Made by a program: the position numbers and the translations under genes. This document shows positions 53,348 through 61,731 of a stretch of 64,000 nt of DNA, piece after piece. This DNA comes from Nocardioides marmoribigeumensis (GTDB taxonomy: Bacteria; Actinomycetota; Actinomycetes; Propionibacteriales; Nocardioidaceae). The notes beneath the pieces were generated by a model. The model did not search any database. It saw only the letters and a list, made by a program, of their open reading frames with translations, and was not told the DNA's origin. The stretch is taken from the NCBI RefSeq assembly GCF_031458325.1, contig NZ_JAVDYG010000001.1, positions 1,364,001 to 1,428,000 of the forward strand, in the 5' to 3' direction. Position 1 is the first letter of the stretch. Each line of letters opens with the position of its first letter.

Positions 53348-54900
53348 CCACGCAGCTCTTCGCCCACGGGACCCGCCCCGACCAGGACGCCCCGGCCCTC
53401 CGTCTCACCGGCGTCTCCAAGTCCTTCAGCCGCGTGACCGCGGTCCAGGACATCACCCTGGAGATCAAGCGCAACCAGGTCGTCGGCCTGATCGGCGAGA
53501 ACGGCGCCGGCAAGTCCAGCCTCCTCAAGATCCTGACCGGCATCTACCAGCCCGACTCCGGCACCATCGAGGTCCTGGGCAAGGCCGTGAAGTTCCGCCG
53601 CCCGCAGGACTCGGTCGCCGCCGGCATCGGCGTGGTGCACCAGGAGCAGTCGCTGCTGACCAACCTGTCGGTCGCCGAGAACATCGCGATGAACGCGGTG
53701 GCGAGCAAGGACGCCGCGGTCAAGCTCGGCTGGTACCGCTGGAAGCGCCTCAACCAGGAGGCGGCCGAGGTCCTGTCCAAGGTCGGCTCGACCGTCGACC
53801 CCCGCACCGTCGTGGGCGACCTGCCGTTCGTCGACCGCCAGATGGTCGAGATCGCCCGGGCCCTGCGGGTCGACGAGCACACCCACGCCTCCCCCCTCGT
53901 CATCCTCGACGAGCCCACCGCGGTGCTCGAGCGCGACGAGACCGCGATCCTCGAGCGGGAGATCCGGGCGCTCCGCGAGCTGGGCTCGGTGATCTTCGTG
54001 TCCCACCGCCTCGACGAGGTCATGCGTGTCTGCGACCGCATCCTGGTGATGCGCCAGGGCCGGCTCGTCGCCGACCGGGCCACCTCCGACGTCACCCAGG
54101 AGGAGCTGTTCCAGCTCATGGTCGGCCACGCGCAGCGGTCGCCCCAGCGGTCCGCTCCGCAGCACGAGTCCGAGACCCCCGCCCTCGAGATCGAGGGGCT
54201 CGGCCTGACCGGCACCTTCCGCGACGTGTCGCTGACCGTCCACCCCGGCCAGTGCGTCGCCCTCGTGGGGACGATCGGGTCGGGCCGCGAGGAGGTGTGC
54301 CGCGCCGTGTTCGGTGCCGGCGACTACGACACCGGCACGGTCCGGGTCGACGGCAAGGAGATCCGCCACTGGCGGATGGGCAAGGCCGTCCGCAGCGGTG
54401 TCGCCTACGTGCCGGCCGAGCGCAAGACCGAGGGCATGGTCGGCGGCCTGTCCGGCGCCGAGAACCTGACCCTCGCCAAGCCGGGAGCCGCGGTCTCCGG
54501 ACCGCTGCTCCGGCCGCGTGCGCGCAAGCGGCTCGCGGAGGAGTGGTTCGAGACCCTCGACGTCCGCCCGCGCGACCCCGATCTGCACCTCGAGCGCTTC
54601 TCCGGCGGCAACCAGCAGAAGGTCGTCATGGCCAAGTGGCTGATGGACGAGGACCTCAAGGTCCTGGTCCTCGACCACCCGCTGCGCGGCCTCGACGCCG
54701 GCGCCGCGGAGACCGTGAACGAGCAGATCCAGGCAGCCTGCGCCCGCGGCACCGCCGTCCTCCTGATCGCCGACACGATCGAGGACGCGCTGGAGTCGGC
54801 CCACGTCGTCGTCGTCATGCGCGACGGCGAGGTGACCGCCACCTACGACCTCTCCGTCGAGTCCGCCACCTCGCTCGACCTCCTCGAAAGGATGGTGTGA
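53344..54900 (+). CDS. Sugar ABC transporter ATPase (duplicated, RbsA family)
   Basis: A 518-residue ATPase with two ABC domains. The N-terminal domain has Walker A GENGAGKS, a divergent signature around VGDLPFVDRQMVEIARAL and Walker B LVILDEPTAVLE; the C-terminal domain has a degenerate P-loop (VGTIGSGREEV), a good signature FSGGNQQKVVMAKWL, and a Walker B ending LVLDHPLRGLDAG where the usual Glu is His. This asymmetric pattern is standard for the MglA/RbsA family except for the DH ending, which removes the catalytic Glu in that half. It energises the two adjacent permeases. Confidence 0.92.
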   Translation: MTTQLFAHGTRPDQDAPALRLTGVSKSFSRVTAVQDITLEIKRNQVVGLIGENGAGKSSLLKILTGIYQPDSGTIEVLGKAVKFRRPQDSVAAGIGVVHQEQSLLTNLSVAENIAMNAVASKDAAVKLGWYRWKRLNQEAAEVLSKVGSTVDPRTVVGDLPFVDRQMVEIARALRVDEHTHASPLVILDEPTAVLERDETAILEREIRALRELGSVIFVSHRLDEVMRVCDRILVMRQGRLVADRATSDVTQEELFQLMVGHAQRSPQRSAPQHESETPALEIEGLGLTGTFRDVSLTVHPGQCVALVGTIGSGREEVCRAVFGAGDYDTGTVRVDGKEIRHWRMGKAVRSGVAYVPAERKTEGMVGGLSGAENLTLAKPGAAVSGPLLRPRARKRLAEEWFETLDVRPRDPDLHLERFSGGNQQKVVMAKWLMDEDLKVLVLDHPLRGLDAGAAETVNEQIQAACARGTAVLLIADTIEDALESAHVVVVMRDGEVTATYDLSVESATSLDLLERMV

Positions 54901-55931
54901 CCTCCATGAGCACCGACACCAAGCAGCCCGGCACCACCGACACCGGTCAGTCCGGCGCGACCGCGCCCTCCGCGGCCGGCCGTTCCGGGCGGACCGCCCA
55001 GGTCTGGCGCACGGCCGGCCCGGTGGCCGTCACCGCGCTGATGATCGTCGTGGTCCTGGTCAGCAACCCGCGGTTCTTCAGCGGTGGTGGCCCCGGCATC
55101 CTCGCGATCCAGGCGACCTTCATCCTGCTGGCCGCGCTCGGCCAGTCCTGCGTGCTCAACATCGGCAGCATCGACCTGTCCAACGCCGCGCTCGCGGTGC
55201 TCGCGGCCATGATCCTGGCGATGACGCTGGGCAGCATGGGTCCCCTGGCCCTCGTGGTCGCCATCGGGCTGTCCACGGTCATCGGCATGGTCAACGGCTT
55301 CGTCATCGCCTATGCCCAGGTGCCGTCCTTCGCCCTCACCCTCGGCACCCTCGGCATCCTGCAGGCGGCCTCGCTGGTGATCAGCAAGGCCACGACGGTC
55401 TACGTCAAGGGCAGCTCCGACGTCCTGACGCCGCTGTTCGGCTCGGCCATGGCCGGCCTGCCGACCGCGTTCTGGCTCTCCGTGGTCCTCGCGGTCGCTC
55501 TGTGGTTCGTCACCAAGCGCACCCGCTTCGGGCAGTCGATGACCGCGGTCGGGATCAACGAGACCGGGGCGATCTTCTCCGGCCTCTCCAACCGTCGGGT
55601 CAAGATCCTCGCCTTCGGCATCTCCGGCTTCTTCTCCGGGGTCGCCGGCGTCATGATCATCGCCCAGGGCGGCGCGGCGTCGTCCTTCGGTCTCGGCAGC
55701 GACCTGCTGCTCCCCGGCATCGCCGCGGCCATCGTGGGAGGCACCGCCATCACCGGCGGCGTCACCAACCCGCTGCTGGTCGTGTTCGGCGCCCTCACGA
55801 TCGCACTGATCCCCATCGCCGCTGCGGTGCTCGGGGTGCCCGCGTCCGCCCAGAGCCTGGTCTACGGCCTGGTGATCATCGTCGCCGCCGCGCTGACCAT
55901 GCAGCGCAGGTCCAGCCGCACCGTCAAGTAG
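54897..55931 (+). CDS. Sugar ABC transporter permease (RbsC family), second
   Basis: A 344-residue permease of the same family as the first, recognised by VLNIGSIDLSNAALAV, the loop NRRVKILAFGISGFFSGVAG and GGTAITGG. A GTG at 54897 overlaps the ATPase stop and follows AAAGGA at a short distance; ATG 54906 is the alternative, three codons later. The cytoplasmic N-terminus of about 35 residues is Thr/Gly/Ser-rich. Together with the first permease it should form the membrane channel. Confidence 0.9.
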   Translation: MTSMSTDTKQPGTTDTGQSGATAPSAAGRSGRTAQVWRTAGPVAVTALMIVVVLVSNPRFFSGGGPGILAIQATFILLAALGQSCVLNIGSIDLSNAALAVLAAMILAMTLGSMGPLALVVAIGLSTVIGMVNGFVIAYAQVPSFALTLGTLGILQAASLVISKATTVYVKGSSDVLTPLFGSAMAGLPTAFWLSVVLAVALWFVTKRTRFGQSMTAVGINETGAIFSGLSNRRVKILAFGISGFFSGVAGVMIIAQGGAASSFGLGSDLLLPGIAAAIVGGTAITGGVTNPLLVVFGALTIALIPIAAAVLGVPASAQSLVYGLVIIVAAALTMQRRSSRTVK

Positions 55932-55984
55932 CGCTCCCCGCTCCACCCACACCTCCTCACACCCGAACGAAGGAAGAAACCGTC

Positions 55985-57448
55985 ATGTCCGTCCTGGAGA
56001 ACCTGGAGCCCCGCGAGGTGCTGCAGTACTTCGAGATCCTGTCCGACATCCCCCGCGGCTCGTGCAACGAGAAGCAGGCCGCCGAGTGGGTGGTCGACTT
56101 CGCCACCAAGCGTGGGCTCGAGGCCGTCAAGGACGACCTGCACTGCGTGCTGGTCCGCAAGCCCGGCCAGGGCGGCCTGGAGGACGCGGAGCCGCTGATC
56201 CTCCACGGCCACCTCGACATGGTGTGCGAGAAGTCCGAGGGCGTCGAGATCGACTTCGAGACCGAGCCGATCACGCTCGTCGTCGACGGCGACTTCATCA
56301 AGGCCGACGGCACCTCGCTGGGTGCCGACAACGGCATCGGCGTCTCCTACATCCTCGCCCTGCTGGCCTCGGAGGACATCCCCCACCCGCCGCTCGAGGC
56401 CGTCCTCACCGCGATGGAGGAGAAGGGCAAGGTCGGCGCGGCCAACTTCGACACCACGCAGCTCAAGGGCCGCCGGATGATCGACTTCAACTGGATCACC
56501 GACAAGGAGATCCTGGCCGGCTGCAGCGGCGACGTCACCTTCACCGTCGACGTGCCCGCCGAGTGGGAGGACGTCCCGGCGACCCATTCCGAGACCCGTC
56601 TGCTCAAGGTGCGCGGCCTGTCCGGCGGGCACTGCGAGTTCGACATCCAGCTCGAGCGGGCCAACGCGGTCCAGGTGCTCGCCCGTGTGCTCAACGCCGT
56701 CGCCGCGCGCGCCGACGTACGCATCAGCGAGCCGCACGGGGGCGCGCAGAACAACGCGATCCCGGCCGACGCCCAGGTGGTGCTCGCGATCCGGCCCGAG
56801 GACGTCTCCACCGTCGAGGACGTCGTCAAGCAGCTCGACCAGGACCTGAGCACGGAGTACGCCATCGCCGACCCCGACGTCCGGCTCGAGCTCGACGCCG
56901 CCGAGGCGCCCACCCGCGTGTTCTCCGCCGAGGCGGGCGCCCGCCTGTCCCGGCTCACCGCCCTCGTGCCCAACGGCGTGATCAGCTGGAGCCTCTCGGT
57001 GCCCGGCATCGTCGAGAGCTCCAACAACCTCGGCACGGTGCGCACCACCGACGAGGGCGCCCGCCTGATGTCGACCATCACCGCGGCGGTCACCTCGCGC
57101 AAGCACGAGATCCTCGACCGCGTCCGGGCGCTCGCCGCGCTCGCCGGTGGTGGCGTGACGGTGGAGGAGTACGGCCTCGACGCCCCGGAGTTCCCCTTCC
57201 GGCCGGACTCGCCGCTCCTGGCGGTGGCCGCCCAGGCCTACCGCGACGTGATCGGCGAGGAGCCGGAGACGCACGTCTCGCAGTGCAGCCTCGAGCTCGG
57301 CATGTTCAGCCGCCGCGTCCCGGTCGAGGACATCATCTCGATCGGCACGGAGCTGCACGCCCTGCACTCCCCCGCCGAGAAGGTGAACCACACGTCCGTG
57401 GCGAAGGTCTGGCCCCTCGTCCGGGAGGTCGTCAGCCGCCTGGGCTGA
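55985..57448 (+). CDS. Aminoacyl-histidine dipeptidase (PepD, M20C)
   Basis: A 487-residue M20 metallopeptidase with the PepD layout. Zinc ligands are visible: HGHLDMVC starting at His74 (ligand, then catalytic Asp78), GADNGIG (bridging Asp), the EEK pair in AMEEKGKVGA, and the last His in SPAEKVNHTSV. It hydrolyses Xaa-His or related dipeptides in the cytoplasm. Its place inside a sugar-transport operon, 53 bases after a permease and nine before a SorC regulator, is unusual and hints that the imported solute carries an amide- or peptide-like bond, or that the enzyme has drifted in specificity. Confidence 0.9.
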   Translation: MSVLENLEPREVLQYFEILSDIPRGSCNEKQAAEWVVDFATKRGLEAVKDDLHCVLVRKPGQGGLEDAEPLILHGHLDMVCEKSEGVEIDFETEPITLVVDGDFIKADGTSLGADNGIGVSYILALLASEDIPHPPLEAVLTAMEEKGKVGAANFDTTQLKGRRMIDFNWITDKEILAGCSGDVTFTVDVPAEWEDVPATHSETRLLKVRGLSGGHCEFDIQLERANAVQVLARVLNAVAARADVRISEPHGGAQNNAIPADAQVVLAIRPEDVSTVEDVVKQLDQDLSTEYAIADPDVRLELDAAEAPTRVFSAEAGARLSRLTALVPNGVISWSLSVPGIVESSNNLGTVRTTDEGARLMSTITAAVTSRKHEILDRVRALAALAGGGVTVEEYGLDAPEFPFRPDSPLLAVAAQAYRDVIGEEPETHVSQCSLELGMFSRRVPVEDIISIGTELHALHSPAEKVNHTSVAKVWPLVREVVSRLG

Positions 57449-57457
57449 CGGGACCTC

Positions 57458-58480
57458 ATGACCACGACGACCTCGGCGACCTCGACGGCCTCGACGGCCT
57501 CGTCGGAGAGGCTGCGCCTCATGGCCGTGGTGGCGCGCCTCTACTACGTGCACCGCCTGCGTCAGCGCGACATCGCCGAGCGCCTGGGGCTCTCCCAGGC
57601 ACGGGTGTCCCGCGTCCTGCAGCAGGCCGTCGAGCACGGCTTCGTCCGCACCGACGTGGCCGTCCCGGTCGGGCTGCTGCCCGAGCTCGAGGAGGAGATG
57701 GAGCGGCGCTACGGCCTGCAGGAGGTGCACGTCGTCGAGGTCCCGCCCGGGACCACGGACCTGGCGCCCGTCCTGGGGAGGGCGGCCGCCGGCTACCTGG
57801 TCGAGGCCGGCATCTCCGGCCGCACCGTCGGCTTCACCTCGTGGAGCACGACCCTGCAGGCCATGGCGTCCGCGCTCCCCGACCTGCCTCGCTCCGGGAC
57901 GAGCCACGTGGTGGAGATGCTGGGCGACCTCGGGTCGCCGGCGCTCCAGCACGCGGCGGCGCGCTCGACGCAGCGGCTGGCCCGTGTGCTGGGCGCCGAG
58001 CCCGTCTTCCTCCGCACCCCGGGGGTCGCCGCGACCCCCGACCTGCGCCGGCGGGCGCTCGAGGACCCCTACGTCCGTCGCGCGGTCGAGCTGCTGGACG
58101 ACCTCGACGTCGCGTTCGTGGGCGTGGGACCGGTGGCGGTGCACAGCATGCTGACGCCGGACGACAACTACTTCAGCGACGCCCAGCTCGTGCGCGCCCG
58201 GGTCGCCGGCGCGGTCGGGCAGCTCGACCAGCGCCTGCTCGACGCGGCCGGTGAGCCGGTCGTCACCGAGCTGGACGACCTCGTGGTCGGCGCGACCCTC
58301 GACCAGGTGCGTCGGGCCGGCCGCCGCGTCGTCGTGGCCGGCGGCGCCAGCAAGCTCGAGGCGATCGCCGCCGCGCTCGCCGGGGGCTGGGTGGACGTGC
58401 TGGTCGTCGACCTCGGCACGGCCCAGGCCCTGGCGACCAGGACCACTGACCCCTTGCCGACGGTGGCGCCGGCCGTTTAG
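57458..58480 (+). CDS. SorC-family sugar-responsive transcriptional regulator
   Basis: A 340-residue regulator: an N-terminal helix-turn-helix (RDIAERLGLSQARVSRVLQQ) followed by a sugar-binding domain of the SorC/DeoR type (GRTVGFTSWSTTLQAMASAL; FVGVGPVAVHS; VVAGGASKLEAIAAAL). Such proteins bind a phosphorylated sugar that releases or strengthens DNA binding; LsrR and EryD are relatives. It closes the ABC operon. The TGAATA elements at three neighbouring promoters are its probable targets. Confidence 0.9.
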   Translation: MTTTTSATSTASTASSERLRLMAVVARLYYVHRLRQRDIAERLGLSQARVSRVLQQAVEHGFVRTDVAVPVGLLPELEEEMERRYGLQEVHVVEVPPGTTDLAPVLGRAAAGYLVEAGISGRTVGFTSWSTTLQAMASALPDLPRSGTSHVVEMLGDLGSPALQHAAARSTQRLARVLGAEPVFLRTPGVAATPDLRRRALEDPYVRRAVELLDDLDVAFVGVGPVAVHSMLTPDDNYFSDAQLVRARVAGAVGQLDQRLLDAAGEPVVTELDDLVVGATLDQVRRAGRRVVVAGGASKLEAIAAALAGGWVDVLVVDLGTAQALATRTTDPLPTVAPAV

Positions 58481-58512
58481 CATGGTCATGCGCACTTTGA
58501 ATAAATACTCGC
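58454..58512 (+). promoter_or_regulatory. Promoter and TGAATA operator of the dehydrogenase operon
   Basis: TTGCCG at 58454–58459 and TAGCAT at 58478–58483 (spacer 18) are a possible promoter lying over the end of the regulator gene. TTTGAATAAATACTC at 58496–58510 follows the expected start site, matching TGAATAAAT upstream of the ABC operon. Part of an ATGC-N7-GAAT repeat is preserved. Confidence 0.5.
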
Positions 58513-58532
58513 TACGAACCGAACGAGGACCC

Positions 58533-59546
58533 ATGACTCCCTCCCACGACACGCTGCTCGAGATGCAGCGCCGCATGCTGCGGATCCGTCGCTTCGACGA
58601 GCGCGCCTCCAAGATGGTCAAGCGCGGCCACATCCCCGGCACCGTCCACACCTCCATCGGCCAGGAGGCCCAGGTCGTCGGCGCCGCGATGGCGCTGGCC
58701 GACGGTGACTACACCGCGGGCAACCACCGCAGCCACGGCCACCCGATCGGCAAGGGGTCCCCCCTCGGCCCCCTGATGGCCGAGCTGGTCGGCAAGGCCA
58801 CCGGCGTCTGCCAGGGCAAGGGCGGCTCGCTGCACCTCGCCGACTTCGCGGTCGGCAGCCTCGGCGAGTCCGGCATCGTCGGCTCCTCGATCCCGATCGC
58901 CACCGGCGCCGCCCTGTCGAGCAAGGTGCTCGGCAACGGCAAGGTCTCGCTGGCCTTCTTCGGTGACGGCGCCGCCAACCAGGGCTGCCTCTACGAGGCG
59001 ATGAACATCGCCGGCGTCTGGAACCTGCCGATCGTCTTCCTCTGCGAGAACAACCAGTACGCCCTCTCCACCCCGGCGCACACCGTCACCTCCGGCGTCA
59101 TCGCCGACCGGGCGGCCGGCTTCGGGATGCCCGGCGTGCGCGTCGAGGAGGGCCAGGACGTGCTCGCCGTCTTCGACGCCGTCACCGAGGCCGTCGACCG
59201 CGCCCGCCGCGGCGACGGACCGACCCTCGTCGAGGTCGTCACCTACCGCTTCAACGAGCACTCCGAGGGCCTGCGCCTCGGCGTCGACTACCGCAACGCC
59301 GACGAGAAGGCCCTGTGGCTCGAGAAGGACCCGATCGTCCTCTTCCGCCGGCACCTCGTCGCCGAGGGCATCGCCACCGAGGAGGAGATGGACGCCCTCG
59401 AGGCCGAGGTCCTCGCCGAGGTCGACGAGGCCGTGCGCTTCACCGACGAGAGCCCCTTCCCCGACCCGAGCGTCGCGTTCGCCGACCTCTACACCGACCC
59501 CACCCCCGGCCCCAGCGTCGACAACCTGATCGGAGCCACGGCATGA
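58533..59546 (+). CDS. Thiamine-PP dehydrogenase E1 alpha (acetoin/2-oxoacid type)
   Basis: A 337-residue E1 alpha subunit: RMLRIRRFDERASKMVKRG, HTSIGQEAQVVGAAMAL, GKGGSLHLADF, and the TPP/Mg motif GDGAANQG from residue 144 with ENNQYALSTP nearby. It belongs to the AcoA/PdhA group that decarboxylates or cleaves an alpha-keto or alpha-hydroxyketo substrate and passes the acyl unit to lipoyl. ATG 58533 follows GAGGAC. It is coupled to the beta subunit by an ATGA overlap. Confidence 0.9.
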   Translation: MTPSHDTLLEMQRRMLRIRRFDERASKMVKRGHIPGTVHTSIGQEAQVVGAAMALADGDYTAGNHRSHGHPIGKGSPLGPLMAELVGKATGVCQGKGGSLHLADFAVGSLGESGIVGSSIPIATGAALSSKVLGNGKVSLAFFGDGAANQGCLYEAMNIAGVWNLPIVFLCENNQYALSTPAHTVTSGVIADRAAGFGMPGVRVEEGQDVLAVFDAVTEAVDRARRGDGPTLVEVVTYRFNEHSEGLRLGVDYRNADEKALWLEKDPIVLFRRHLVAEGIATEEEMDALEAEVLAEVDEAVRFTDESPFPDPSVAFADLYTDPTPGPSVDNLIGATA

Positions 59547-60562
59547 CCGTCATGAGCTACCTCGGCGCGATCGGCGCCGCCCAGCGCGAGGCCATGGAGG
59601 CCGACGAGCGCGTCGTCATCATCGGCGAGGACGTGGAGGCCAACGTCTACGGCACCACCGGCGGCGCCGGCAAGTCCCGCGCCGACAAGGGCGACTTCCT
59701 CCAGATGTTCGGCGCCAACCGCATCCGCAACACCCCGATCTCGGAGGAGGTCATCGTCGGCTCCGCGATCGGCGCCGCGATGACCGGCCTGCGCCCGATC
59801 GTCGACCTGTCCTACTCGTCCTTCCTCTACATGGCGATGGACCAGTTCGTGAACCAGGCGGCCAAGAACCGCTACATGTTCGGCGGCCAGGCCTCCCTGC
59901 CCGTGGTGTTCCGGTCCGCGATGTTCTACGGCCTCAACACCGGCGCCCACCACTCCGACCGGCCCTACCCGATGTTCATGAACGTCCCGGGCCTCAAGAT
60001 CGTGGTGCCCGCCTCGCCGTACGACGCCAAGGGGCTGCTGCGCGCCGCCGTCGACAGCGACGACCCGGTCCTCATCTTCGAGGCCTGCATGCTCTGGGGC
60101 ACGAAGGGCGAGGTCCCCGAGGAGGAGTACACGATTCCCTTCGGCAAGGCCCGCACCGTCCGCGAGGGCACCGACGTCACCGTCGTCGCGATCTCCAGCG
60201 CGGTCCCGGAGGCAGCGGCGGCCGCCGAGCAGCTGGCCGAGGAGGGCATCTCGGTCGAGGTGATCGACCCGCGCACGCTCGTGCCGCTCGACCGCCAGGC
60301 GATCCTCGACTCGGTCGGTCGCACCGGCCGCCTGGTCGTGGCCGACCCCGCCCACCGCACGTGCTCCGCGGCCTCCGAGATCTCCTCGATCGTCGCGGAG
60401 GAGGCGTTCGACGCGCTCCGTGCGCCGATCAAGCGGGTCACCACCCCCGACACCCAGATCCCCTTCAGCCCGTCGCTGGAGAAGCAGCTCTACCCGGCCC
60501 GTGCCGGCATCGCCGACGCCGTCCGCTCGGTCGTCGGAGAGCGTCAGCTGGCCCGGTCCTGA
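59543..60562 (+). CDS. Thiamine-PP dehydrogenase E1 beta
   Basis: A 339-residue E1 beta subunit with the transketolase-like pyrimidine-binding domain (VVIIGEDVEANVYGTTGG, PISEEVIVGSAIGAAMTGLR), AHHSDRPYPMFMNVPGLKIV, and the transketolase C-domain ISSAVPEAAAAAEQLAEEG ... VIDPRTLVPLD. With the alpha subunit it forms the heterotetrameric E1. It lies 43 bases before the free lipoyl protein gene. Closest general type is acetoin dehydrogenase AcoB; real substrate unknown. Confidence 0.9.
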   Translation: MTVMSYLGAIGAAQREAMEADERVVIIGEDVEANVYGTTGGAGKSRADKGDFLQMFGANRIRNTPISEEVIVGSAIGAAMTGLRPIVDLSYSSFLYMAMDQFVNQAAKNRYMFGGQASLPVVFRSAMFYGLNTGAHHSDRPYPMFMNVPGLKIVVPASPYDAKGLLRAAVDSDDPVLIFEACMLWGTKGEVPEEEYTIPFGKARTVREGTDVTVVAISSAVPEAAAAAEQLAEEGISVEVIDPRTLVPLDRQAILDSVGRTGRLVVADPAHRTCSAASEISSIVAEEAFDALRAPIKRVTTPDTQIPFSPSLEKQLYPARAGIADAVRSVVGERQLARS

Positions 60563-60605
60563 GCACCCCACCCCCGACGTACGACACAACCAAGGAGAAA
60601 TAGTC

Positions 60606-60848
60606 ATGGCGACAATCGAGGTCCTGCTTCCGCAGTGGGGCATGGGCATGAGTGAGGGCACCATCACCAGCTGGCTCAAGGGAGTCGGCGACACGGTGGA
60701 GGAGGACGAGGCCCTGGCCGAGGTGGAGGCCGAGAAGGTGGAGGAGACCCTCGAGTCCCCCGCCGCCGGCACCATCACCGAGATCGTGGTCCCCGAGGGT
60801 GAGACGGTCGAGGTGCGCACCATCGTGGCGCGCATCGAGACCGCCTGA
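60606..60848 (+). CDS. Stand-alone lipoyl (biotinyl/lipoyl) carrier domain
   Basis: An 80-residue protein that consists of one lipoyl domain only: EVLLPQWGMGMSEGTITSWL, an EAEKVEET hairpin with the predicted modified Lys44, then ESPAAGTITEIVVPEGETV. In most complexes this domain is fused to the E2 acyltransferase; here the E2 core is a separate gene one position further on. It is the swinging arm that would carry acyl groups from E1 to E2. The gene is flanked by E1 beta and the aldolase. Confidence 0.92.
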   Translation: MATIEVLLPQWGMGMSEGTITSWLKGVGDTVEEDEALAEVEAEKVEETLESPAAGTITEIVVPEGETVEVRTIVARIETA

Positions 60849-60873
60849 CCCCGAGACCGGACAGGAGCCAGTC

Positions 60874-61731
60874 ATGGGCCAGGTCGACCCGCGGGGACTC
60901 GTCTCCGCCGCCAGCGACGGCGGCTACGCCGTCGGCGCGTTCAACATGCACAACCCGGAGACCACCGAGGCGCTCGTGCTCGCAGCGGAGGAGGCCGCCT
61001 CGCCGGTGTTCCTCCAGGTGGGCCGCGCGATCGTCCCCCACATGGGGATCCGCAAGGCCTACGAGATGACCAAGCGGATCGCCGAGGAGTCGGAGGCCGA
61101 CTACGTCATCCACCTCGACCACGGTCCGTGGGACGAGGTCTTCGAGGCGATCAAGCTCGGCTTCACCTCGATCATGTACGACGGCGCGCACCTGCCGTTC
61201 GAGGAGAACATCCGCACCACGCGCAAGGTGGTGGAGGTGGCCCACTCCTTCGGCATCCCGGTGGAGGCCGAGCTGGGCAAGATCCCCGACGCCGACGAGC
61301 AGGTCGACTGGCAGTCCTACTACACCTCCGTCGACGAGGCCGAGCGCTTCGTCGCCGAGACCGGTGTGGACTGGCTGGCGATCTCGGTGGGCATCGTGCA
61401 CGGCGTGCCGCTGGCCACCCCGCAGCCGCTGGACATCCAGCGGATCAAGGAGATCAAGGCCGTCACCGGCATCCCGCTGGTGCTGCACGGCGCCTCGGGC
61501 GTGCCCGAGGACGAGATCCGGGCGGCGACGGCGGCCGGCGTGCACAAGTTCAACGCCGACACCGACCTGCGCCACGCGTTCCGCTCCGGCATCGAGTCGG
61601 TGTGGAGCCAGGGCGACCGCCAGCTCGAGGAGGCCATGGCCGAGGGCCGTCGCCGGATGGTCGAGGCCACGGTCGACAAGATGAAGCTCTACGGCTGCGC
61701 GGGCAAGGCCGACGGGCTGGTCCTGGCATGA
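60874..61731 (+). CDS. Class II fructose-bisphosphate aldolase-family protein
   Basis: A 285-residue class II aldolase: AVGAFNMHNPETTEAL at the N-terminus, metal-binding HLDHG (His80, Asp82, His83), GFTSIMYDGAHLPFEENI, VEAELGKI with Glu, SVGIVHGVP with another His ligand, and LVLHGASGVPEDEI. The scaffold condenses or cleaves aldol bonds using DHAP or a related ketose phosphate. Insertion between the lipoyl protein and the E2 core genes is not the arrangement of glycolytic aldolases, so a substrate particular to this pathway is likely. AGGAG precedes the ATG. Confidence 0.9.
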   Translation: MGQVDPRGLVSAASDGGYAVGAFNMHNPETTEALVLAAEEAASPVFLQVGRAIVPHMGIRKAYEMTKRIAEESEADYVIHLDHGPWDEVFEAIKLGFTSIMYDGAHLPFEENIRTTRKVVEVAHSFGIPVEAELGKIPDADEQVDWQSYYTSVDEAERFVAETGVDWLAISVGIVHGVPLATPQPLDIQRIKEIKAVTGIPLVLHGASGVPEDEIRAATAAGVHKFNADTDLRHAFRSGIESVWSQGDRQLEEAMAEGRRRMVEATVDKMKLYGCAGKADGLVLA

